Positions 26,150-38,161 are shown, counted from the stretch's first letter. The stretch: 64,000 bases of DNA from Xanthoparmelia taractica (GCA_033085395.1 JANQBS010000047.1:1-64000), one strand, 5' to 3'. The notes: generated by a model not told the origin, from the letters alone. Numbers and translations are program-made.

Positions 26150-27765
26150 TATATATACTCGATATAGATAATTCTTAGGTAAGAAAACTAATACTAAGTC
26201 TAGAGGAAGAGAATATAAGGAATTACTTCTCGCTATTAATACTACGAGAGCTTATATAAGTAGTAAAAGAATAGAAGCGTTGTATAATTCTAGAGACGAA
26301 ATCGAGCGTAGACTCTCCCCTCGTAGATTGCTTATTAGACGAATAATCTACTCTATTAGCGAACGATTCTAAATTAATCTCTAAATATCTATCGTATTAT
26401 TACTTCGATTATTTATTAGAAATAAATAATAATAGACTAATTGCGATATTATTTAGAAGATTAAAAATAAGTATAAACGAGACGATCGAGAAATATAAAA
26501 AGCTCTTCGCTAAAGTATTTAGAAAATTAACTTTCTTGTAGAAAAGGCTTCTAACGAACTACGATAATATCGAGAGAAGGGAAAGTCTTAAGAATTAATT
26601 CGACTTCTTATCTTCTACGAGACTATCGAGTTTTTAGAAGTAAATTAATCTTTTTAAGTTAGATCGAGCTAGGTATAGAATTATAGTATATTCGATAAAA
26701 AGTAACGAAGATAAAAACTTCTAGACTCTCTTTCTTTTTCGCTTATATAATCGAAAGACTTCGTATATCTCGCGTACGTTATTTAAGAGAAACTCGATTA
26801 ACTAAAATATCTTTACTATCTTATAAGTTACGCGAATAACTTTAATCGATCTATCTTACTTTAAGTTTATATATATATTCGAGATATAATATTACGATAG
26901 CGATATTAATTTAAATAATTCGAGTTAGGAGATTATAAGAGAAGTTAGCTTACTCGTAAGAGAGTCTTACGATACTATTAATCTTTTATTAAGTATTAGT
27001 AGTAATAACGCTAAAGATAATAATTCTAAACTTAGATTTAATACGAGCTTATTACTACAAGAGCTAACTAATATATCTAATATTATATATAATAAGATAA
27101 TATTCGAAAGTAAGGTTTAGAAATTCGCTCACTCTCGATTTAATATAAGAAAAGAACTTTAAGCTATTTATATAAATAAGTAGAGATCGAAATCGAGTGA
27201 TAAGATTACGCTCGAGAAGATTAAAATAGCGACTAAGAGTTATCTAAAACGAAAGAGTATTAGATCTTTAATCTAGCGATATATAAAATATTTAGTTAAT
27301 AAACGAACGTAAAGAGCGTAGATAATACGATAGAAATACTTTATAATAGAAGTATAGTATAGATATCTATTAACTAATAACTATTTAATATTCGAGACTA
27401 AGTCTAATACTCGTAATAATCTAATAGATTATCTATAAAAAAAAGTATAATCGGGCTTCTTTAGACGCTAATTATTATTAATATATTTAGAGACTACTTA
27501 ATTAAGATAGAATTAATAGTAAATAAGTGAATTATATCTAACGCCGACTATATATTAGTAGAATAGCGAAAAAGATTTCAATTAGAACGTAACGCACTTT
27601 TTTAATAAATTATTATCGTGCGAAGAGTAGCTTTAATAAAGATAAGACTTCACTACGTTAGCGTCTTCGTTATCGTTAGAGTAATCGTTTATAGCTCGAT
27701 ATAGAAATATATCTATATAAAGTAGATTAGAAGACCAGCTAGAACGCTAGCTAAAGCGTAATATA
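26150..27765 (+). pseudogene. Patatin-like phospholipase, RIP-killed, 5' part
   Basis: Read with RIP-derived stops as Gln/Trp, the frame shows a fungal patatin domain. The oxyanion box (DGGGxRG in the family) appears as EEENIRN at about 26,203-26,223, followed by YFSLLILRELI. SPLVDCLLDE and YYYFDYLL lead into the nucleophile elbow, where GTSTGG of the family has become EINNNR (26,419-26,436) before LIAILFRRLKISINETIEKY. The catalytic-Asp segment is YYDSDINLNNS at about 26,890-26,920, followed by the EIIREVSLLV helix. The N-terminus upstream of 26,150 is not resolved. In fungi patatin domains occur alone, as N-terminal effector domains of NLR-type proteins and as cargo of giant Starship elements; no NACHT or NB-ARC motif was seen here. 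The frame is interrupted at 27,765 by a transposon and continues at 36,469. Confidence 0.8.
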
Positions 27766-28677
27766 CAATAGAGTTTTTTTTTAATTAATAATCACTCGGA
27801 AATATTAAAATCCCATTAATATACTATTATGTATTTCATAACTATAATATATTTAAATAGTCTAAGAATAATCTAAAAAGTTAATCAAATAGTACTCTAT
27901 AAGATAACTAGTTATAAAATTTATTATCTTCTTTAACTAATCTTACGCGCTTTATTTATATTAGTATCTTTTTACATTACTTTTCTATTCTTTTCTAATT
28001 CAAATTACGTTACGTATAATCTTAGATCTTAATTATTAACTTCTTAATAGTCGAAGAAAACGATTACTTCGAGATATACTATTTTAAATAATATTAATAG
28101 AACTTATTTTAATTTAGATTCGAAGAGTTACTAGATTAAGAGAGAATAATTAATTTCTTAATCTTAAGAAGCTTATTTTGTTATCACGTAGTATAAGACA
28201 AAGCCTTATCTTAAACTAGATAGTATTCGCTATACTTCTTAATAACTTTCTTAATAAATAAGATTAATTAAGATAATAGCACGTATATTTAATAGCGATA
28301 TTAATTAATCTCTTCTCTAATATTCTTATTTCGCTTATATCGAATATTCTTAATCTTAGAAATACGTTTTAGACGTTAAATTTTTAATTTCTTAATCTAC
28401 TTAGTAAGAAATTACTCTCGTACGATTTATTATTAAGCGTCGATATTAGTATTTCGATCTACTAGATTCTCTTTAATAGTCTCTTTCTTCGTCGCTATCT
28501 TCTTATTAAATATATAGCTTAAAATATAAGTTTCGTATATCTACGATATCGTATATTCACGTAGTTCTTATAATAGGTCTTATTATTACGTCGAGTTACC
28601 TAGATCTATTCTCGAGATTCGTTAATTCGTATCGAAGTCTTATTAATATACACAATTAAGTGTTCTTTCTCTTTAAG

Positions 28678-28938
28678 TGTAAGGTAGCAAGGCCTCTTTT
28701 CAATGGAGCTGCGTAGTAGCTAGGCAATTAGCGAGGATAAGGAACGTAGATGCTAGGATAATCGTCTGGATTACTAAGTGAACTAATAGCTAAGAAAGAA
28801 AAAAAGAAAAAGAAGATTCGCGGGTATTTGAGACTCTCGCCAAGTATACTAGATACTCGTCTTTACTGCGTAACTTATAGCTTAATAAGCGAGTTAAGCG
28901 AGTTCTATTAGTCTACGCTAAGTACTTTCGCTCTTATA
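28678..28938 (-). repeat. LTR (3' LTR relative to pol)
   Basis: Starts TGTAAGG. The outer half is nearly unmutated; the half facing the element interior carries C-to-T changes and ends TTATA instead of TTACA. Confidence 0.92.
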
Positions 28939-29134
28939 ATTACTTTTCTCTTTAGAAGATTCAGTCTTTAAATCTTATTATAACTACGTATTATAATTAA
29001 GTACTTATAAGCGTGCTACGCTACTAACTCTAGACTACTTACGTCTAGTCTATCTTAATTATTTTAATATATATATCTACTAAAATCTTAATAGCGCGGC
29101 TACGAATATCGTTGCCTTGATTAATAGAATACGT

Positions 29135-29290
29135 GCTCGCTATTATCTCATTGTAATGTACTATTGTTACTATTGTCTTATTATAATATACTATTATCGC
29201 TATTGTCCCATTGCGATACGCTATTATCGCTATTGTAATATACTATTATCGCTATTATCTTATTGTAATACATTATTATTCTATTATTAT
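29135..29290. repeat. Degenerate tandem repeat of ctattatcgctattg units
   Basis: Four to five imperfect units of roughly 30-36 bp combining tatcgctattg with attgtaatacta, inside the retrotransposon next to its LTR. The open frame across it is a repeat artefact. Confidence 0.7.
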
Positions 29291-32200
29291 AATAGCGCGA
29301 AAACCACGCTAATAAGATATAAAAACCTTACTTACTTTCTTTTCTAATAATAATATTAACATTAATAACAACATTAATAGTAAGTGCTAGGCTTTTCTTA
29401 CTATCTATTATTTAATCTTTTATTATTCCTAACGTAGTGTTACGATAGCGAGCTATATATTATCGTAATAGCGAGATATATTATTAATTAAGATAATAAT
29501 TAAGTGAGATTAAAAGTCGCTTAGTTAAATTAACTTTACTTATAATAAGTATCTTAAGAAATACTTTACTCTACTTTAAAAGCTCTTCGCGATACTTTCT
29601 AGCTATATATAAGAACTTACTAGATATACGTAATTAATTATAAAAAAAAGAGCGATCTTTATAAGAAGTATACTAATTATATTAATAATATTCGTCTTCT
29701 TAACTCTTCGTCGTCGCGATCTTAATAAACACTTTATTAAATTATCTAATAAGTTGATATATAGTAATACGAGATTCTCGACTAATATAAGATATAGCTA
29801 TCTCTATCGCCGCCTCTGCTTCTATTCTTACGTCTACTTCTACTTCTATTTCTATTCTCGCTTCTACTTTCGCTTCTATTTCTACTTATAAGTATTCAAG
29901 ATCGTCTTAAAGAGATATTTAGCTAACGAGGAAAATAGTTATATTTACCTTCGCTTTCTTTTAAGATATATATTAACTATAAGAGAGAAATAATATTTTA
30001 CTAAAGAGTTTCGCTAACGTATGCGAAATTATCTATCTTCGTTATATTCGCGCTCTTACGCGTAATTAAATCGCGATATATCTTATATCTTCTACTAGCT
30101 CTCGCTAGCGTAAATATAATTATTACTTTCGCGACGAATACGCTTACGTATTAGATCTTCTTTTCTCTTATTATTAAGCTACGATATTTACGATTACGAC
30201 TATCTTTTTATTTATTCGTCTTCGCCTCGCTACGTAAGAAAATAAGATTATCTTAATTTATAGATTTAAGGATTTAGTTAATAAAAGTAAACGTCTTATA
30301 CGCTTATAACGCTATCGCTACTTCTTCTTCTTCTATCGTTACTCTCTTTTATTTATCGATAATTATTTTTAATAAGAGTATCTATTTCTTATCTTAAAGA
30401 AACGTTTTAATTAATATTAAATAGTGCTATAATTAAGTTTAGATGCGATTCTTATAATTATCGTTTTTTTCGTTATATAGAGCGCTTCGACGCGTTAAAT
30501 TATTATATATATGTGAGTCTTTAGATTAAGAATAGCTATATATATCTAGTCTACGAGTTAAAATAAATTATTTACGAGTCTTCTACTATTACTACTATCT
30601 TTTCTTTCGTAATCTTTCTCGCTTCTTAACTCTCTATAACGATTACGTTTTTTACTTTATCTTAAGTACTAGCTTATTTAACTTCTTTATTCGCTCGAAG
30701 TTCTTAATTATATTTTTAATATTTTTAAGATACTTTATTAATTTTTACGAAGCTTTATAAAATAAGAAGTCTTTTTAATTAATAAGATATTTAGTTTCGC
30801 TCTTATAAACTCTTTTATCTAACACTCTTTCGATCTTCTACTTCTCTTCTTTATTAATTAAGACTACTTATAATTCTAAATTATTATCTCGTGAATATTA
30901 TAATTTTAATAGCGATATATAAAATATAGAATAAATTCTCTTATATCTAATAGAAAGATCTAGCTTATAAGTCTACATATTTATTTTCTCGAGCACTTCG
31001 AAAGATTTAAGTTATCTATAATTAAGTTTCTTCTTTAGTCGCGAGATACGTATATTTAAGCTTCGCAATAACACTTTATCTCTCTCTTAAAAAGTAATAA
31101 TCTTATAATTACTATTATAATACTTTACTTACTAATTCGTAACTCGCTTCTATAATTCTTTCAAATACGATTTAATATCTCGTAATTATTCTACTCGCTC
31201 TATAATAAGCGATACTTCTTCTTTTAAGATTCTACTCTTAAAAGTATTTTCTAAATCTATTATATATCTTATTAATAGTTCTTACGAAATTTTATTTATA
31301 CTTATATAAATATTATTATTATATACGAACGTAGTTATTAATAATATTTCGACTTAATTATCTAATTTATAATTATAATATATTTATAAATAATATTCGA
31401 GAACTTAGTTTTATTTTTTAATCTAATTATCTATTTAAGAATAAAACGTAATACTAAGTTTACGCTTCGCACTTAAATATTAATATAGCGTTATCTAGAA
31501 CTTGCTTATAAATAGTAAGTCCCGATCTAAAATTAAGTTTCGTATTATATCACGTAATAACACAAACTCTCATTATATAATATTAGCAAGTTTATCTGCT
31601 TTTAGATCTTTTGTAATCGCTATATATATTACGTGCTTTATAAGTTTATCTATTAAAATTAAAATAATATTATAAATCTTATTAATATAATAATTCCTCG
31701 TAGATAATAAATCTATAATAAAGTTTATTATTATAATATAAAATAAATTCACGCTATCTAATAAGATTAATATTAGCTCGTTATAAGACTTATAATAATA
31801 AACTCGCACTTATTAATAATCGGGATAAGTGTGAATATAGTTTACTATTTCGATTATTATATCTAATTAATAATATTTAAATCTAATATTCTCTTTAATA
31901 CGTTTACGCGAGAAATATTTAATATTAAAATTATTATAATTTATATAAAGAATCTCTTTCTTTATAGTAGAATTATTAAGAATATAAATTACGAGGTCAC
32001 GACGTAGTAGTTTATTCTTATCGATTCTCTATTTCGAAAGCTTATTCTACTTAATAACGTATCTCTAATATTACTTCTTATTAGCAATAAAAGCGTTTTT
32101 ACGTTATAATTTAAGTAGCTATATTATTATTAATTCTTATAACTTTAAATAGAATCTCTTCGACTCTAAAACCTAATAAATTAAAAATCGAAACGATATC

Positions 32201-35200
32201 GTAATATTTAAAATACGTGTCTATCTATCGAGTACTCTCTTATTTAAGTCTATAACTTAAATATCTATAACGATAATATTGTCTAATTATTTCGTTAATA
32301 CTATAAGCTTAATTATAATAGATACGTTATTACGTTTTTATAAATTAGATTAATATTTCTAATTGCGAAGCTTATTTCGTAAGATAGAGAGAAAATTATT
32401 ATTATTATTCTCGCTATTATTCGATTTAATAATATTAGATCTTTTTAATAATATATTTATAGAGTTAAGTTTTTTCTTACGATATTTAATTATAAAGTTA
32501 AACGTAATTAACTTCTTAGTCTAGCGAATCTACTTCGTATTAAGCTCTTTTATCGTTATAAAATAACGTAAATTATTATAATTCGAGATCACACGAATAA
32601 AATACTTGCTATCTTATAAATAATATCTTTAATTTTTAAAGTCTAGCATAATCGTATATAACTTTTTATTATATATATTTTAGTGAGACTTAATTTCTTT
32701 AAACTTATAATTAAAGAATATAATAAGATATTATTATTCGTTCTTGCTCTTCTAGCTAAGCACATTATTTATATCTACTTTAAAAGCATCGATTTTTATA
32801 ATAAGCGATACTTCTTAATTATAGTGCTTTAAGATAGATACTATAATAAACACTCGCTTAAGTGTTTTAAAAGTCTCGCGTATTTTCTTATTAAACACGA
32901 AAGATAATTTAATCTCATCTTTTTTTATTCTTTAAATTAAATTAATTAAGAACGTAATTATCTACGAAAAGTCTCTCACGAATTATCGATAAAAGTCTAC
33001 GAATCTTAAAAAGATTAGTATATTCTTAGTAGACTCTAATTCGGGTCACTTAATAATAATCTTAATATGCGATAACTTTATTTAAATATTACGCTAATTT
33101 ATTATAAATCTTAGAAAAATAATCTCGCTACGATTGAAAGTATATTTCGATAATTTCGTATAGAGTCGATACTTTAATAGTGCACGTAGTATCTTATACA
33201 TATACTTTTAATATAAATCTTTCGTCTTAGAATAAATTAATACGTTATTTAAGTATATTATATAAAAAACATTAATATATAACTTAAGTGCTTTATTTAT
33301 ATAAGTTTAAAAGATTTTAAGAGTATTTATAAGATTAAAAGATATTATTTAATACTTAAATTAGTTATAGCGAATTCGAAAAATAATTTTTTATTCGTCT
33401 CTCTTTCGCACTCGTATTTTATAATACGCGTTATAAATATTAATCTTAATAAAGTACTTCGCATATACGAATCTTTTTAAGATTTCTAAGAGTAATAATA
33501 ACGAGTAATTATTTAAGAATTAAATTTACTTCTTCTTAAGCGTATTATTTAAATAATTCTTAATCGCTACAAGCTTATTATATAATATATTATAAATCGA
33601 ATCGCTCTTGAATAACTTGTTAGATAGTGAATTTATAAAATACTTAATTTAGTTATGCGTGTTGAGACTATTAGATAGCTCTTCTAAGAAAACTTTTAAC
33701 ACGCACTCTAGCTAATTAGACACGTTAGAATCGTCTAGCTACGTGACGTTATATCGCATAGCTTTATTATAGCTATTCTCACTACTTTCGAATAAGATCT
33801 AATATAAAAGTGCGATATACGCTTATCTTAGATTATACGCAATTGCTATATTAATTAATAACGTAAACTATTCGATATCTATTATTGCGATATTTCTTTA
33901 CTTCTTATTATTCACGAAAAAATCGCGATAGATTTAAAATTACTCGCGTTAATAAATATTAAGATTGATATTATGAATTTAAGAGAAATTAAGAATAAGA
34001 TCGTATTCTCGCATATTCACGATATACGCCTTTAAGATTTACTTTTACTTTCTTTCTTAACTATCTACGAGATCAAATATTAGATTATATATCTTATATA
34101 AGAGTATTTAATAATTATTAATAGTACGTATTATAATTAATATATATTTAGACTTAAAAACTTATATCTTCTTAATAAAAAACTACGATATAAAGATTTT
34201 CTCGTTATCTATATTCATCAAAGCAATAATATTACGCTTATCTCTTAACGTAATAATTTCGCCTCTTAGTAATAGAGAGCGAGATCGCCGCTTAATAGAT
34301 AACGTATCTAATATTATAGCGACAAGTATTAGACTTTATCTTTTTTCTTATTAAGATTTTAATTACATATTTTATTACTCGTAATATAATTTAGATATTT
34401 AGATATATTCTTATAATATCTTAACTACTTATAATCGAAGCATTAAATCTTAGAAAGAGATTTTTTATACTTAATGTTAGAGTTATTATCTTCGAATTTA
34501 ATTCGCGTAGACTTTTAATCTTATAACGTCGAAGAGAATAATTTCTTCTTTTAATTCTTTTAATTCTTAGTATACTATTAATTACTACTTCTTTAATTAC
34601 TTATCTTATCGCCAAAGCGAGTCTTATCTAAAGTAAATAACTTCTTTATTCTTCGTAGCCTTTACTCGATACTCTAATACTATTATAATAATACGATATA
34701 AATAATAAATTAAATTGCCTTCTTTATTGCTTTCAGAGGAATTTTCTCTATTATTCTATCTCGTAGAATTTTTATACGTTTCGTATCAACTATATAACGA
34801 TCTCGCTGCGATTATAGCGTGATAAAATAGTTATTAAAGCTTATAACTAATTATTAGTCTCTTATAATTACTTTAATTAACTAATAACTTATATTATAAG
34901 ACTTAATAGCTAAATTACGAACTTAATTTAAGCATTACTCCTTATACTTCTCTTAGCTGAATTTATCGATATCACGTAAAATAGCATCTTAGATATTTCT
35001 CTAAATCTATTTCTTAGCATCGATTAAGAGAATAAAAGATTAGCGAGTCTTTTTTTTATTTATTCGAAAGTCGATACGAAGTATCGAGACGATATAATTC
35101 TCGTAATCTCAAATAAATATAATCGTCGAGTTATAATTATTAAGATATTACGTGTTAGATACTTTAATAACGCTTATCTTCTTGCAACTCGCATCGCGAT

Positions 35201-35637
35201 AATAATCGTCGCTATACTCGCGACGATGTTCTCGTATATTCTATATTTCGATTAGCTTAAGTTTTTCGATAATTAATTACTTCTTAACATTAAGCTTTAA
35301 GAATTAAAAACGTTAAATTTATATTAAGTCTACGAGACGAGGATCTTTATCTACTAATATAGAGTTATTAAATATAATACTCTATCGATTATTATTTCCG
35401 CCGATTATATTAATAGAATTCGTATCGATATTATAATTAATATCTTAATAACTTAATTACAAAGTAAACGTATTTTAACGAGAGTCGCCTTCGTAATTAT
35501 TATCTTCGTCTACTTAATTAAAAACGTCGCTAATAATTAAGAGTGAGACATTTTTATTTTATAAGTTAATAGAATCGGCTCGCGAGTTACTTATTATAGC
35601 TAATTAAGTAGCTTCGTGCGAACGAAGCTATTAGAAT

Positions 35638-35898
35638 TATAAGATAGTAAGATCTCTTTTTAATAAAGCTACGTAGCAGCTAAATAATTAGCGAAGATAA
35701 GAAACGTAGATATTAGAATAATTATCTAAATTATTTAGTAAACTAATAGCTAAGAAAGAAAGAAAGAAAAAGGGGATTCGCGAATATTTAAGACTCCCGC
35801 CAAGTATACTAGATACTCGCCTTTACTACGTAGCTTATAGCCTAGCAAGCGAGTTAAGCGAGTCCTATTAGTCTACGCTAAGTGCTTTCGCCCTTACA
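35638..35898 (-). repeat. LTR (5' LTR relative to pol)
   Basis: Same length as the partner at 28,678. The inner half is RIPped (starts TATAAGA), the outer half is preserved (ends CCCTTACA). Confidence 0.92.
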
Positions 35899-36468
35899 TT
35901 AAGCTTCGATTCTTATTCTATTACGAATTCTAGACGCTTTTACTTTATTTTAAATTATAATAAAGACTTATAGCGAGAAAGAAATTAATTATATTTAGCT
36001 CGAATAAACGTAGAGTTAATAATTATCTTAAAGATTATAATATTAAGTTCTTAAATAATTCTAATCTAGGGTTTACGACGTTAAAATTTATTCTTAATAA
36101 TATATCTTATTAGCTATCGTTATTATCTCTCGTTAATTACTAAAGATTCTTCTAATTAAGAATATTATTAATAAGTCTCTAAAGATAATACTTTAATATT
36201 CTTCTTTTTAGTCTCTTTAGCGCGTTTAAGTATATTTATTACAATTAATTTTTCATATCTATACTTTCTAATAAGTTAACGATTAAGTATATTATTATTC
36301 TTCTTAAGCTTTATTAGAGTCCCTCGTTTAGTCTCTAAAAGATCTATTGCGCTCTTAATACGAGGCATTAAATAGTATAGATTAATAGAAATTTAATAAG
36401 GGAACGCGTTTTTTCGCGTTCTCCGAGTAGGGCTAAGTGATTATTAATTAAAAAAAAACTCTATTGTA

Positions 36469-36990
36469 ATAGCGACGAAACGTAAGAATAGCGAGAAAGA
36501 TATAGATATAAAGATAGTAATCGAGAGAGCGTAGAAAGAGAACTAATTAAGAACGGTTTCTAGAGATAATATTCTAATAAAGATAGTGAAGTTAGAAGCA
36601 CGAAAGATAGAAGATTATAGAGAGAAACTTTTCGATAGAGATAAGTAGCGTTAGAGCTTAAAGCGATTATCGTAGCTAGATAGATCTAAAATATAGATTC
36701 GAGTAAATAGTCTCGAGATGAAAACGAAGAAGTAAATAATTATATAAACTATACGAGCGAGAAGAGAAAGAGAAAGAAAAAAGAGAGTAGAAAAATAATA
36801 AATTAAGAGTATTAAGAAAGAATAGTTAGAAAAGAGCTTAAATTAATATATTAACGTCGCTTTTTTAATAGATACACTCTTAAAAGCTAGCTCTAAAAAT
36901 TTATAATCTAAGCCGTCGATATAGTCGCTATAGATCTACTAAGTATCTATAAATTAGTTATCTACGTAAAAGAGAAACGTAATAGTTTCT
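36469..36990 (+). pseudogene. Patatin-like phospholipase relic, 3' part
   Basis: After removing the transposon and one TA, the frame from 27,763-27,765 (ATA) runs directly into ATA GCG ACG AAA at 36,469. It continues for about 170 codons, with only TAG/TAA of the kind RIP makes. The protein is charged and probably coiled-coil (SEKDIDIKIVIERA, LEARKIEDYREKLFDRDK, RARRERERKKRVEK). Assigning it to the same gene is inference from frame continuity and composition. The end of the gene near 36,990-37,070 coincides with the end of the RIP block. Confidence 0.55.
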
Positions 36991-37515
36991 GAAAAGTAGG
37001 AATCAGGTAGCAGCTTATCTATACGAGGGGCGCAGTTATTTAGGATTACCCTCCTTCGCGCAACGATCACCTAGGTCGCGCGACAATAGGGTGGCGCTCA
37101 CTCGATCCCTAATTAGGGGTGAGGTCGGGGCAGATTTCTGTCTTCTTGGCATCCTGTCTCCACCAGAAGCCGATTTTAGGCAAAGCATCGAGGATAATGC
37201 GATTGAAACTCTGGTCGTCCATTGTATGAAGTAATCGTACGTTAAGCAGCAAAAACGATGATGATGATTATTATTGTTTCATCGGTGTAAAGTCACCTTT
37301 ACGCCACAACTTCATAGACTTATGGAGTGAAGCTTCTGAGCGAATATCCTCCTGAACCGTGGATCCGCGCGCTCAGGTCGGCAGGTAGAACGCTTACAGG
37401 CTGGTCGAAAGTGTTGCTGCTGCTCTCTTTCGTTCGAGCGGGCGATGGATCTAATGGAGAAAGCCTTATCTAGTGGTGAAATGGGGATGGTATTTCTTGG
37501 ATAGTAGGGGAGATG
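36991..37515. other. Boundary region, no gene recognised
   Basis: Composition returns to normal. A 37-codon minus-strand frame (start at about 37,220, stop near 37,110; MDDQSFNRIILDALPKIG) and other short frames have no recognisable product. Confidence 0.5.
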
Positions 37516-38153
37516 CAATGCTCCCAATGGTCCGGCCGGACTAACAGTCCAAACAGTCCGGACGGTCCAATTGGACTAGTCCAACTGGACCGTCCAGCAA
37601 TATTCTGGACGGTCCACTGGACGGTCCAGATCATCTGGACGGACGGTCTGAACTGATAGTCCAAATAGTCTAGATGTAGCGAATATATTTGGCTGATTCT
37701 CGCACTCGGCTAAATATCGGCCTCGTTTTAGTGTGTATATCTGAGTACCATAGACGTATTTTTAGTAGCGATTAGAGAGTAGATCAAATTTCAATAAATC
37801 TTTCAACACCCACACCACAACCACAACACCATGGCGTCTAGTAATAATGACTCTAACCCACGTGGGGCTCCTACTATTGCTATAAACCCTTTCAGTATCA
37901 CCGCAAAGTCCGCGGTGCCCTCTGATAAGCCTGTGAAGTACACTTGTGATATCGCCACACTAAAGGGAGCTATTTCACCAAAAATCCGAAGAGGCTTTGG
38001 ATGCCTTCAATGAGGACTCGGACTAGCAGTCCGGACGGTCCAAAATGGGGTTGGACGGTCCAGAAGGTTGGACGGACTGTGGACCACTTGTATAGCTTCA
38101 TTTTGGACGGTCCAAGGTCTTTGGACGGACCGTCCGGACCATTGGGAGCATTG
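37516..38153 (+). mobile_element. Non-autonomous hAT element, 638 bp
   Basis: Perfect 20-bp terminal inverted repeats CAATGCTCCCAATGGTCCGG (37,516-37,535; inverted at 38,134-38,153) with a perfect 8-bp duplication GGGAGATG on both sides (37,508-37,515 and 38,154-38,161). Subterminal regions hold at least eight copies of GGACGGTCC in either orientation, as expected of transposase-binding sites. The centre has a promoter-like segment and an ATG in good context starting a 60-codon frame. No RIP is visible, so it is young or single-copy. Superfamily assignment follows from the 8-bp duplication and subterminal repeats. Confidence 0.9.
37831..38013 (+). CDS. Short protein inside the hAT element, probably truncated transposase start
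   Basis: 60 codons beginning MASSNNDSNPRGAPTIAINP, with ATG in the context caacaccATGG, behind about 150 bp of promoter-like DNA including an A/C-rich leader. It ends just where the GGACGGTCC-rich right end begins, consistent with internal deletion of a larger autonomous element that left the promoter and first codons. KYTCD could be part of a zinc-finger start, but there is too little to assign a domain. Whether it is translated is unknown. Confidence 0.4.
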   Translation: MASSNNDSNPRGAPTIAINPFSITAKSAVPSDKPVKYTCDIATLKGAISPKIRRGFGCLQ

Positions 38154-38161
38154 GGGAGATG

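Larger units (their letters stand above)
28678..35898 (-). mobile_element. Complete RIPped Ty3/gypsy LTR retrotransposon
   Basis: LTRs of 261 bp (28,678-28,938 and 35,638-35,898) start TG and end CA where unmutated, with a perfect 5-bp TTAAG duplication on both sides. Pol is on the minus strand. The RT catalytic box reads YLNNVLIY at about 33,235-33,258 (YLDD ancestor). RNase H (IDAFKVDINNVLSQ) follows at about 32,760-32,830. The integrase core is at 31,573-31,809, the only surviving open stretch, with INFI, VDR-like ILIDKLIKHVIYI and TKDLKADKL. The order RT, RNase H, integrase defines Ty3/gypsy. Gag should lie at about 34-35.6 kb but is unreadable. It inserted into the pogo-like element. Confidence 0.93.
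27766..36466. mobile_element. Tc1/mariner (pogo-like) transposon hosting an LTR element
   Basis: Perfect 31-bp terminal inverted repeats, CAATAGAG followed by nine T and AATTAATAATCACT, lie at 27,766-27,796 and inverted at 36,436-36,466. Each is bordered by TA, the Tc1/mariner target duplication. Removing the LTR retrotransposon (28,678-35,898) and one TTAAG leaves about 1,475 bp, a plausible size for a single-gene DNA transposon or a shortened pogo/Fot1-type copy. The interior is heavily RIPped and I could not read a DDE transposase. The superfamily rests on the TA duplication and TIR type. Confidence 0.85.
1..36990. other. A+T-rich RIP-degraded repeat compartment
   Basis: Nearly the whole stretch is A+T-rich, with almost no CpA/TpG but with CpG retained, and no long open frame on either strand. 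Where ancestral proteins can still be read (Ty3/gypsy polymerases, a patatin phospholipase), glutamine and tryptophan codons have become stops, GAT/GAC have become AAT/AAC and histidines have become tyrosines. All of these are C-to-T or G-to-A changes, as RIP produces in Pezizomycotina. Normal composition resumes sharply near 36,990. Islands of normal composition inside the block (18.70-18.92 kb, 22.2-22.5 kb, the 275-bp MITEs) are short elements or spacers. Mitochondrial origin is unlikely because nuclear LTR retroelements and RIP marks fill it. Confidence 0.92.

Noticed and set aside
28640..28680. Plus-strand polarity for the LTR retrotransposon
   Set aside because: RT, RNase H and integrase motifs all read on the minus strand in the correct order.
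1..36990. Mitochondrial DNA or an assembly contaminant
   Set aside because: Nuclear LTR retrotransposons with exact target duplications and RIP-type substitutions are present throughout; no mitochondrial genes were seen.
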